From the NCBI GenBank assembly GCA_024244705.1, contig JAAEOK010000086.1, forward strand, positions 1-40,377: DNA of 40,377 nucleotides. The letters run 5' to 3'. Position 1 is the stretch's first letter, and each line of letters opens with the position of its first letter. Shown here piece after piece: positions 33,619 through 40,377 of the stretch. The DNA comes from Alphaproteobacteria bacterium (GTDB lineage: Bacteria; Pseudomonadota; Alphaproteobacteria; JAAEOK01). A program made the translations under genes and the position numbers. The notes under the pieces are model-generated. The model had not been told where the DNA came from and did no database searches. It saw only the letters and a list, made by a program, of their open reading frames with translations.

Positions 33619-34488
33619 ATGCCGACAAAAATCGAAAAGGACAGTGTTACGGGAATCGAGACGACCGGGCACGAGTGGGATGGTATCAAGGAATTGAACC
33701 GTCCGCTGCCGAAGTGGTGGCTGTACGTCCTCTACGCCACGATCGTCTGGGCCTTGGTCTATTACATTCTATACCCGTCGATTCCGGGTCTCAGCGGCTA
33801 TACCGGGGGCGTCCTCGGCTACAACAGCCGCGAGGCGGTCGTGACGGATATTGCCGCGGCGCGGTCGGCCCAGGCCGAATTTCTCAACCGCATCGACGCC
33901 GTATCTCCCGAGGAGGTCCGGGCGGAACAGGCGCTGTTCAATTTCGCAATGGCCGGCGGGCGCACGGCTTTCGCCGACAATTGCGCACCCTGCCATGGCA
34001 GCGGCGCGGCGGGGGCCGTCGGATATCCGAGTCTGGTCGATGACAGTTGGATCTGGGGTGGGTCGCTCGACGATATTCATCAAACATTGCTTTATGGGAT
34101 TCGGGCCGACAACGACGAGACCAGATCGAGCGAGATGCCGGCCTTCGGCGCCCTCGAGATATTGTCGCGGGAGCAGATCAACGACGTGGCGGAATACGTT
34201 CTCTCGCTATCCGGGCGCGAAGAGGATGCCGAGGCTGCCGGCGCCGGTGCCGAAATATTCGCCGAACAGTGCACGGCCTGCCATGGCGAGGCCGGCGAAG
34301 GCATGGCCGAACTAGGGGCCCCCAATCTTTCCGATCCGATTTGGCTGTACGGCGGCGAAAAGGCCGATATCGTCGAATCGATCCGCAATTCGCGCGCCGG
34401 GATGATGCCGGCCTGGGTGAATCGGCTGGATGGACCGACCATCAAGATGCTCACCGTCTATGTGCATGCACTCGGCGGCGGCCAATAA
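33619..34488 (+). CDS. ccoP: Cytochrome cbb3 oxidase di-heme subunit III
   Basis: 289 residues. An N-terminal transmembrane anchor (WWLYVLYATIVWALVYYILY) is followed by two cytochrome c domains with heme sites CAPCH and CTACH and Met ligands in the EMPAFG and MMPAW stretches. It receives electrons from the bc1 complex or soluble cytochrome. Start ATG 33619 (MPTKIEKDSVTGIETTGHEWDG is the family N-terminus). Confidence 0.95.
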   Translation: MPTKIEKDSVTGIETTGHEWDGIKELNRPLPKWWLYVLYATIVWALVYYILYPSIPGLSGYTGGVLGYNSREAVVTDIAAARSAQAEFLNRIDAVSPEEVRAEQALFNFAMAGGRTAFADNCAPCHGSGAAGAVGYPSLVDDSWIWGGSLDDIHQTLLYGIRADNDETRSSEMPAFGALEILSREQINDVAEYVLSLSGREEDAEAAGAGAEIFAEQCTACHGEAGEGMAELGAPNLSDPIWLYGGEKADIVESIRNSRAGMMPAWVNRLDGPTIKMLTVYVHALGGGQ

Positions 34489-34500
34489 ATCGCGCCAGTC

Positions 34501-35997
34501 ATGGACGCGATCACCACCACCGCGTCGATGACCGCGACCGAGACCGGCATCCCGGTCGACGACGTCCGCTCGTTCAAGGCCGACGGCAAGCCCCCGCTCT
34601 ACGAGGCGCGCAACCGCGTCTACCCCAAGGACGTGAAGGGCCCACTGCGTCGATTCAAATGGATCATATTGATCGTCCTGCTCGGCATCTATTACACGGT
34701 GCCGTGGCTGCGCTGGGACCGCGAGCCGGGCATGCCCGACCAGGCGGTGCTGATCGATTTACCCGCCCGGCGGGCCTATTTCTTCTTTATCGAGATTTGG
34801 CCCCATGAGGTCTACTACATCACCGGACTCCTGGTCTTCGGCGCCGTCGGGCTGTTCCTGGCGACCAGCCTGTTGGGACGGGTCTGGTGCGGCTACGCAT
34901 GCCCACAGACGGTGTGGACCGATCTCTTCATGTGGGTCGAACGCAAGATCGAGGGCGACCGCAACGCCCGTATTCGGTTGGACAAGAAGCCACTCTCTCG
35001 TAACAAGGTCATCAAGAAAGTCCTCAAACATGGGGCTTGGATCCTGATTGGCATCTTCACCGGCGGGGCCTGGATTCTCTATTTCAACGACGCGCCGACC
35101 GTCCTGCCGCAATTGTTGACCGGGGAGGCTTCCCTGGCGATCTATGGCTTTGTCGGCCTGTTCGCTGCCACCACTTACACCTTGGCGGGATGGGCGCGTG
35201 AACAGCTCTGCACCTATATGTGCCCATGGCCGCGGTTCCAGGCCGCGATGTTCGACGAGAATACATTGGTCGTGACATATGAGGACTGGCGCGGCGAACC
35301 GCGAGGCCGGCACCGCCAAGGACAGTCGTGGGAGGGGCGGGGCGACTGCGTCGACTGCCGTCAATGCGTTACCGTCTGTCCGACCGGTATCGACATTCGC
35401 GATGGCAACCAGCTCGAATGCATCGGCTGTGGGCTGTGTATCGACGCCTGCAACGCGGTCATGGAGAAAGTCGGGCGGCCGCGCGATTTGATCATGTTCG
35501 ACACAACGCTCAATCAGATCAACCGCGCCGAAAGCAAGGAGCTTAGCTACAAACTGCTGCGCCCGCGGACCCTCATCTACGCCTCGATCATGGCGCTCGC
35601 CGCTGCCGTGATGATTGGGACGCTGATCACCCGGCCCAGCCTCCATGTCAATGTGTTGCACGACCGTTCGCCGCTTTTCATTCCGATGTCCGACGGCAGC
35701 ATCCGCAACGGCTACACATTGAAAATCTCGAACATGCGCAACCCCGCGCGTGCCTTTGACGTCAGCATCGAAGGCATTGCCGACGCGCGCCTCGATGTAT
35801 CCGGGCAAACGACCGGCACCGGAACCAACGCCCGCTTGCAGGTCGGCCAGGACGATGTTGCCACCTATCGGGTTTTTGTTACCGTGCCGCGCGACGACGT
35901 CGCCTCGGAGTCGACGGATCTGGTCTTCATTGTCGAGGCCCCGTGGAGTGGCGAGACCACGCGCTACAAGACCGTGTTCCGGGGTCCTGACAAATGA
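34501..35997 (+). CDS. ccoG: Cytochrome cbb3 oxidase maturation ferredoxin CcoG (RdxA/FixG family)
   Basis: 498 residues with several membrane helices and a cytoplasmic pair of [4Fe-4S] motifs, CVDCRQCVTVCPTGID and CIGCGLCIDACN. WCGYACPQTVWTDLFMW and YMCPWPRFQ are the conserved CcoG signatures. A periplasmic beta-rich domain ends the protein. It takes part in copper reduction for oxidase assembly. The stop overlaps the ccoH start (ATGA). Confidence 0.92.
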   Translation: MDAITTTASMTATETGIPVDDVRSFKADGKPPLYEARNRVYPKDVKGPLRRFKWIILIVLLGIYYTVPWLRWDREPGMPDQAVLIDLPARRAYFFFIEIWPHEVYYITGLLVFGAVGLFLATSLLGRVWCGYACPQTVWTDLFMWVERKIEGDRNARIRLDKKPLSRNKVIKKVLKHGAWILIGIFTGGAWILYFNDAPTVLPQLLTGEASLAIYGFVGLFAATTYTLAGWAREQLCTYMCPWPRFQAAMFDENTLVVTYEDWRGEPRGRHRQGQSWEGRGDCVDCRQCVTVCPTGIDIRDGNQLECIGCGLCIDACNAVMEKVGRPRDLIMFDTTLNQINRAESKELSYKLLRPRTLIYASIMALAAAVMIGTLITRPSLHVNVLHDRSPLFIPMSDGSIRNGYTLKISNMRNPARAFDVSIEGIADARLDVSGQTTGTGTNARLQVGQDDVATYRVFVTVPRDDVASESTDLVFIVEAPWSGETTRYKTVFRGPDK

Positions 35998-36485
35998 ACG
36001 GCTGGCAGCGGTTTTTTGCATCGGACCGATGGATCCCATGGACTTTCGTCGCTTTCTTTTGCGTCGTCTTCGGGGTAAATGCCGTGTTGGTCGGATTTGC
36101 CATCGGCAGCTGGAGCGGCTTGACGACGGACAGTGCCTATCGGAATGGTTTGGCGTACAATGATCAGATCGAGGCGGCGCGAACCCAAGCCGCGCTTGGG
36201 TGGCAGGTCGCCCTCGATGTAGATCGGCGATCCGACGGCATCACCACGCTTGCGGTACGAATTCGAAACCAGTTTGGACGCGATATCTCCGATGCCCGGG
36301 TCGAAGCCGCCTTCCTCCGGCCGACCCATGACGATGCGGACATCGCGACGACGCTGGCGCCACGAGGCAACGGACTCTACGGAGCACAAATCGAACTGCC
36401 ACTGCCAGGACAATGGGACCTCCGACTCGACGTGACCAAGGACGGCCGCCGGCATCAATCGACGCGACGCCTGCACCTGTCTTAG
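35994..36485 (+). CDS. ccoH: cbb3 oxidase assembly protein CcoH (FixH family)
   Basis: 163 residues: one N-terminal membrane helix (WIPWTFVAFFCVVFGVNAVLVGFAI) and a periplasmic domain with the FixH features YRNGLAYNDQIEAA and GWQVALDV. It stabilises oxidase subunits during assembly. It overlaps ccoG by 4 nt at its start and ccoI by 73 nt at its end. Confidence 0.9.
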   Translation: MNGWQRFFASDRWIPWTFVAFFCVVFGVNAVLVGFAIGSWSGLTTDSAYRNGLAYNDQIEAARTQAALGWQVALDVDRRSDGITTLAVRIRNQFGRDISDARVEAAFLRPTHDDADIATTLAPRGNGLYGAQIELPLPGQWDLRLDVTKDGRRHQSTRRLHLS

Positions 36486-38842
36486 CCGCGAACTCCCCAC
36501 CGGTTGCCGCCTGCGCCCATTGCGGGCTGCCGCTCGACGGCGATGGCGCGGTGCGCGACCGATTCTGCTGCGCCGGCTGTGCCGCCGCCTTTGATGTCAT
36601 AGCGGAGCTCGATCTCGACGCGTTTTACAAACGTCGCGACCATGGCTCTGACGCGCGTCCGTTACGGCCGGACGCGGATTCGCCGACCATCGATTACGGC
36701 GCCCATGTCGAGGACAAGGGCAACGAACAAGGCCTCAACCTGATGGTCGATGGGATCAATTGCGCGGCTTGCGTCTGGCTGATCGAATCGGCCTTGGCCA
36801 AAGTGCCCGGCGTGACCTGGGCACGGGTCAACATGACCACGCGCCGCCTCACCCTCCGGTGGCAGAAGGACAAAGCCGAGGCCAATGATCTGGTCGCCCG
36901 AATCGCCGCGCTCGGCTATCGCCTGGCGCCGTTCGATCCAATCCGTCTCGAGGCGGCCACCGACACCCGCGACCAGGCCCTGCTGCGCGCCCTGGCGGTC
37001 GCCGGCTTTGCCGCCGGCAATATCATGCTGCTGTCGGTCGCGGTGTGGGCGGGAACCGACATGGGGCCTGCGACCCGTGAGCTGATGCATTGGGTGTCGG
37101 CCCTGATCGCACTCCCGGCGATCGGCTATGCCGGGCGGCCATTCTTTCACTCGGCGCTTTCGGCGCTTGGTCATGGGCGGGTCAATATGGACGTGCCGAT
37201 CTCCCTGGCCGTGGTCCTTGCCACCGGGATGAGCCTCTGGGAGACTGCGACCGGCGGCTTGCATGTCTATTTCGATTCCGCGGCCGCGCTGCTGTTCTTC
37301 CTGCTCATCGGTCGCTACCTGGACAGTCGCGCCCGTGGGCAAGCCAGGTCGGCGGCCGCGCACTTGCTGGCATTGTCGGCGCGCGCGATTCGGGTTCTCG
37401 AGAGCGACGGCACCCAACGCACGATTTCACCTGGTCAAGCGCGCCCCGGGATGACTGTTCTGGTTGCCTGCGGTGAGCGGATCGGGACCGACGGCCGCGT
37501 CCTCGACGGTGGCGGAGATGTCGATACCAGCCTGATCGATGGCGAGTCGCTGCCGACCAATGTGGCCCGCGGCGATTTGGTCTTTGCCGGCACGGTCAAC
37601 CTCGGTGAACCGCTGCGGATCTCGGTCACCGCCGCCGGCGACGATACGCTGCTCGCCGAAATCGTACGCATGATGGAGGCGGCGGAGCAGGGACGGGCGA
37701 CTTACGTTCGCCTCGCCGATCGTGTCGCACGCCTCTATGCTCCGGTCGTTCACGGGCTGGCGCTGGCGACTTTCGTCGGGTGGATGGTGATCGGCCAGGC
37801 CTCGTGGCAGGTGGCTCTGCTTTATGCGGTCGCCGTCCTGATCATCACCTGTCCCTGTGCGTTGGCGTTGGCCGTTCCGGCGGTGCAGGTAATCGCTTGC
37901 GGGCGCCTGCTGCGCCGGGGCGTTTTGGTCAAATCGGGCACGGCGCTCGAGCGCTTGGTCAAGGTCGATATCGTCGTCTTCGACAAAACGGGGACCCTGA
38001 CCGAGGGCCGGCTCGACCTCATCGACACGCGCCGCTATGCCTCGGCCGATCTTAGGTTGGCGGCGTCGATGGCGCTGGCCAGCCGACACCCCCTGTCGCG
38101 CGCGTTGGTTCGGGCGACGCCGTTGACCACGGTAGCGGAAGGCGTTCGCGAGGTACCGGGTGGCGGATTGATTTTAGACACCGCGGAGGGCGAGGTGCGT
38201 CTCGGCAGCCATGAATTTTGCGATGCGACCGATTTGCTTGAACGGGAAAGTCCCGAGGTGTGGCTGCGGAAACCGAACGAATCCCCGGTCCGCTTCGCGT
38301 TCGCCGACCGTCCGCGGACCGATTCGGGGTCGGTCGTGGCGGACTTGCAAAAGCGGGGCCTTGACGTCGTATTGCTTTCTGGCGACCGCCGTCGCGCGGT
38401 CGCCGATATCGCACAGCGTTTGGGTATACGGCGCTGGATGGCGCGCTGTGATCCGGTGGCCAAGGTCCGCCAACTGGAAACCCATCACCACGACGGACAC
38501 GCCGTGCTGATGGTCGGTGACGGTCTCAACGATGCGCCGTCCCTGGCCGCCGCCGATGTTTCGATGTCGCCTTCGACGGCGGCGGATATCAGCCAGAATG
38601 CCGCCGATATCGTGTTCCAGGGCGATCGTCTCGGGCCGGTCGTCGAGACCATCGACGTCGCGCGTCGGGCCGGGCGATTGGTGCGCCAGAACCTCGGTTT
38701 CGCCGTCCTCTACAACGCGGTGACCATTCCCCTCGCCGTCGCCGGACTGGCCACGCCCCTGGTCGCTGCGATCGCGATGTCGACATCGTCGCTGCTCGTT
38801 ATCGGCAACGCCCTGCGTTTGGCAAAGGGGAACACATCGTGA
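36413..38842 (+). CDS. ccoI: P1B-type copper-transporting ATPase CcoI (FixI family)
   Basis: 809 residues. An N-terminal Cys-rich domain (CAHCGLPLDG, RFCCAGCAAAF) and a heavy-metal domain (MVDGINCAACVWLIE) precede eight helices. It has the CPC metal site ITCPCALALAVPA, phosphorylation site VFDKTGTLTEG, and GDGLNDAPSLAAADVSM. It delivers copper for the CuB site. The ATG at 36413 is used because no other start fits before CAHCG; it has CCAGGA upstream. The resulting 73-nt overlap with ccoH is unusually long. Confidence 0.92.
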   Translation: MGPPTRRDQGRPPASIDATPAPVLAANSPPVAACAHCGLPLDGDGAVRDRFCCAGCAAAFDVIAELDLDAFYKRRDHGSDARPLRPDADSPTIDYGAHVEDKGNEQGLNLMVDGINCAACVWLIESALAKVPGVTWARVNMTTRRLTLRWQKDKAEANDLVARIAALGYRLAPFDPIRLEAATDTRDQALLRALAVAGFAAGNIMLLSVAVWAGTDMGPATRELMHWVSALIALPAIGYAGRPFFHSALSALGHGRVNMDVPISLAVVLATGMSLWETATGGLHVYFDSAAALLFFLLIGRYLDSRARGQARSAAAHLLALSARAIRVLESDGTQRTISPGQARPGMTVLVACGERIGTDGRVLDGGGDVDTSLIDGESLPTNVARGDLVFAGTVNLGEPLRISVTAAGDDTLLAEIVRMMEAAEQGRATYVRLADRVARLYAPVVHGLALATFVGWMVIGQASWQVALLYAVAVLIITCPCALALAVPAVQVIACGRLLRRGVLVKSGTALERLVKVDIVVFDKTGTLTEGRLDLIDTRRYASADLRLAASMALASRHPLSRALVRATPLTTVAEGVREVPGGGLILDTAEGEVRLGSHEFCDATDLLERESPEVWLRKPNESPVRFAFADRPRTDSGSVVADLQKRGLDVVLLSGDRRRAVADIAQRLGIRRWMARCDPVAKVRQLETHHHDGHAVLMVGDGLNDAPSLAAADVSMSPSTAADISQNAADIVFQGDRLGPVVETIDVARRAGRLVRQNLGFAVLYNAVTIPLAVAGLATPLVAAIAMSTSSLLVIGNALRLAKGNTS

Positions 38843-39012
38843 CCGGCCTGCTTTATCTCATCCCCGTCGCGCTGCTGCTTGGCGGGATCGGCCTCGCTGC
38901 CTTTCTTTGGGCGTTGCGGTCAGGTCAGTTCGACGATCTCGACGGTGCCGCCCATCGCATTCTGTTCGATGACGAGGACGAGCGGCCGTTGGGCCCAAAG
39001 GAGGACGATTAG
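38839..39012 (+). CDS. ccoS: cbb3 oxidase maturation protein CcoS
   Basis: 57 residues. GTG start at 38839 overlaps the ccoI stop (GTGA). One hydrophobic helix (LLYLIPVALLLGGIGLAAFLWAL) is followed by SGQFDDLDGAAHRILFDDED, the CcoS hallmark. It is required for cofactor insertion in cbb3 oxidase. It ends the operon, convergent with the IalB gene 15 nt away. Confidence 0.9.
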   Translation: MTGLLYLIPVALLLGGIGLAAFLWALRSGQFDDLDGAAHRILFDDEDERPLGPKEDD

Positions 39013-39027
39013 GGAACTCGGTAGCGG

Positions 39028-39591
39028 TCAGATCCCTGCTTGGCGCAGTGTCTTAATGGCGCGCGTGAACCCAAGCAGCGACACGTCGACCCGAAACGCC
39101 TTCTTCTCCGGCCCGGCGAAGGTGACTTTGAATTGGGTTCCCGCCTGCATCTGCTTGATTTGCTGGTCGCTCATCGACATCTCGGTGCGGCATTCGACCT
39201 TGCGGCACTCGACCGGCGGCGACAACAGCGCCGGCTGTTCATCGACCTGCATCCGCACCTTTTCGCCGACGACCAGGCCTGGAGGCATGCGGAGGGTCAT
39301 GACCGGGGTTTTCTGCTCCCCAGCCAGTCGAACGATGACCGCTATAATCAACCGCTTTTGCTGCTCACCCTGCGCCCACAGCTGGGTGTTGATGCGGCAG
39401 AAACGAACGGGGTCGGCCCCCTCTTTGGCGGCGCGCTCGAAGCAGAGATAGGTCCAGTTCTTGATCTTTTCCCGCTTGGTCAACTTGACCTCGGTTTCGG
39501 TCTGCGCCATCGCCGCCGTGTCGACCAGCGACGGCGCCACGGCCAAGCAACCGAGGAAAGAGAGGAAGATGATGAATTTAAAGGCTTTCAT
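39028..39591 (-). CDS. IalB-family (invasion-associated locus B) secreted protein
   Basis: 187 residues with an N-terminal signal peptide (MKAFKFIIFLSFLGCLAVAP, cleaved near AAMAQ), then the IalB pattern: NWTYLCFER, paired Cys in VRFCRINTQ and VECRKVECRTEM, and a beta-rich body ending in VDVSLLGFTRAIKTL. Such proteins are periplasmic or envelope-located and widespread in alphaproteobacteria; the exact function is unknown. ATG 39591 gives the signal peptide. Confidence 0.88.
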   Translation of the reverse strand: MKAFKFIIFLSFLGCLAVAPSLVDTAAMAQTETEVKLTKREKIKNWTYLCFERAAKEGADPVRFCRINTQLWAQGEQQKRLIIAVIVRLAGEQKTPVMTLRMPPGLVVGEKVRMQVDEQPALLSPPVECRKVECRTEMSMSDQQIKQMQAGTQFKVTFAGPEKKAFRVDVSLLGFTRAIKTLRQAGI

Positions 39592-39734
39592 GCGTCCGTC
39601 CGGCCCCTTGTAGCGGTTTGTTGAGCGGCCGCAGATTGGACCAAATCGTCGAGCGCTACAAGAGCCGAAACAGCAAAATCCACAGGTTTCCTGGATGTGG
39701 CGGACGGTTCGCCATCGTCGTCCCCGACACCCGG

Positions 39735-39880
39735 CATTTCGTCATTCCAAGCGCCCGCTTTTGCCGAAAGCAGGGCCGCAGCGTGCAACGGTGCGGCGTC
39801 CTTCGTCATCCTGGCGACCCGGGATCCCGTGTCTGCCCCGCGTCACCAAGGCGTCGCGGCGCGCCCGGAACGACGAAATG
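39735..39880. repeat. Intergenic palindromic repeat element
   Basis: Outer arms CATTTCGTCATTCC (39735-39748) and GGAACGACGAAATG (39867-39880) pair at 13 of 14 positions. Within lies GACCCGGGATCCCGTGTC (39816-39833), itself nearly palindromic, preceded by a second CTTCGTCATCCTGGCGACC copy of the arm motif. The cttCGTCATtCC / GGATCCCG vocabulary is typical of dispersed intergenic repeats in alphaproteobacterial genomes. Confidence 0.6.
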
Positions 39881-39901
39881 ACATCGCCTCGCCGGGTTTC
39901 T

Positions 39902-39917
39902 GTTGTAAATTTGCAAC
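39902..39917. promoter_or_regulatory. Near-palindrome GTTGTAAATTTGCAAC
   Basis: 14 of 16 bases are symmetric, in an AT-rich patch about 215 nt before the last gene. It may be an operator for either flanking gene; a weak call from symmetry only. Confidence 0.3.
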
Positions 39918-40132
39918 AACTCGCTCCTAAAATGACATTACGAGCCAACTTTTCCGTAAATGGTGTGGAATTTTCGGCGCCGTGGTGAGAAAGTGGGAAA
40001 AAGGCCGCGTCACGAATGCGCGGAATGGTGATGTGCATCCGATCTTCCTGCGTTGCGGATCGGTGCGCGATGAGCAAATGTCGCTGCGCCCCATGACGAT
40101 GGGCCGCGGCGCGAGCAAGGGGAGCCGCCCAA

Positions 40133-40377
40133 ATGGCCGCACGCGTTGACGACGCCAAGCTAGCCAACCTTTCCAACATTCCGAGCAAGATTTCGAGCGC
40201 CCGCCCGGCGGCCTCGCTGAAGACCACGTTGCTGGTCGGCGCGGCGACGGTGGCGGTGGCGGCGCAGCTGCCGGTGGACGAGGCGGCTGCGCAGGACAAG
40301 TGGGGACCGTGGATTGCGCCCGGCGGCCAGTTCGGCAGCGCGCAGGAAGGCAACCTCGACATCTTCGTGCCGTTGGC
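40133..40377 (+). CDS. Inverse autotransporter (invasin/intimin-type) beta-barrel protein, 5' part only
   Basis: The frame starts at ATG 40133 behind AAGGGGAG and stays open to the window end. After an unusually long N-terminus (MAARVDDAKLANLSN and so on) a hydrophobic stretch with Ala-rich end (TTLLVGAATVAVAAQLP) looks like a signal peptide. It is followed by DKWGPWIAPGGQFGS and NLDIFVPL, the opening of the inverse autotransporter beta-domain. It would be an outer-membrane barrel, probably with surface repeats encoded beyond the window. Partial, so family call is moderate. Confidence 0.65.
   Translation, partial: MAARVDDAKLANLSNIPSKISSARPAASLKTTLLVGAATVAVAAQLPVDEAAAQDKWGPWIAPGGQFGSAQEGNLDIFVPL

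Larger units (their letters stand above)
39592..40132. other. Intergenic region with palindromic repeat, no gene
   Basis: 541 bp with no supported coding region. It carries the repeat at 39735-39880, the near-palindrome at 39902-39917, and the ribosome binding site AAGGGGAG for the gene starting at 40133. Confidence 0.5.

Noticed and set aside
32206-33672. 488-residue minus-strand open frame under ccoN and ccoO
   Set aside because: Antisense shadow of high-GC cco genes; the plus strand carries heme and copper motifs.
34759-36039. 426-residue minus-strand open frame under ccoG
   Set aside because: Antisense shadow; no recognisable domain, and the plus strand encodes the iron-sulfur protein.
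1-40377. CRISPR array, tRNA, rRNA or complete insertion sequence
   Set aside because: No regularly spaced repeats, cloverleaf with CCA-type acceptor, rRNA signature or intact transposase was found on reading both strands by eye.

Overview
The window is high-GC, densely coding bacterial DNA that reads as an alphaproteobacterium, most likely Rhodospirillales-like. The basis is a complete ccoNOQPGHIS locus, an FNR-type regulator with an N-terminal cysteine cluster, FNR boxes of the form TTGACCTNNATCAA, an IalB-family secreted protein and the general gene style. No rRNA, tRNA or CRISPR array was seen.

Layout. 1-4771: a decayed IS3-family transposase scrap, an orphan lipoprotein, and a two-gene minus-strand unit made of a PlsB-like acyltransferase and an alpha/beta hydrolase. 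5005-10493: the 3' stump of a NitT/TauT-type substrate-binding protein with its terminator, then a plus-strand operon. That operon encodes the Rieske, effector, beta and reductase components of a four-component (toluene/alkene-type) diiron monooxygenase. The alpha and gamma subunits are absent and the beta gene carries an in-frame TGA. A triple Rid-domain protein and a NodB-fold hydrolase follow. 10512-13064: intact ureD and ureG, plus a ureC that has lost its first third. 13252-24858: a creatinine/creatine catabolic locus. It contains a creatinase, a LysR regulator, a Pot-type ABC importer, two tandem creatininases, a cytosine/creatinine-type deaminase, a TIM-barrel/APRT-like fusion, a half-length acetone-carboxylase-gamma-like protein and a class III aminotransferase. 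The importer and the genes after it look like one ten-gene operon. 24877-31159: an oxygen/redox-response block with hemerythrin, a 31-residue membrane protein, an Fnr regulator, a GNAT-like protein, a universal stress protein, AraC, OsmC and a DsbD_2/UreH-like membrane protein. Three FNR boxes lie in it. 31249-39012: ccoNOQPGHIS, the cbb3 oxidase and its assembly factors. 39028-end: an IalB-like protein, an intergenic palindromic repeat and the start of an inverse-autotransporter-like protein that runs off the window.

How it fits together. Creatininase opens creatinine to creatine and creatinase splits creatine to sarcosine and urea, so urease would be the natural partner for the urea. The alternative route is deamination of creatinine to N-methylhydantoin, followed by an ATP-dependent hydantoinase; it is hinted at by the deaminase and the orphan carboxylase/hydantoinase-gamma-like protein. 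Three multi-subunit enzymes in this stretch (monooxygenase, urease, hydantoinase/carboxylase-type) are each represented only by some subunits, while single-protein enzymes and the transporter are intact. This suggests either recent decay by deletion or reuse of the leftover subunits. The strongest candidates for something undescribed are the TIM-barrel/APRT fusion, the Arg-less triple Rid protein and the divergent creatininase pair.
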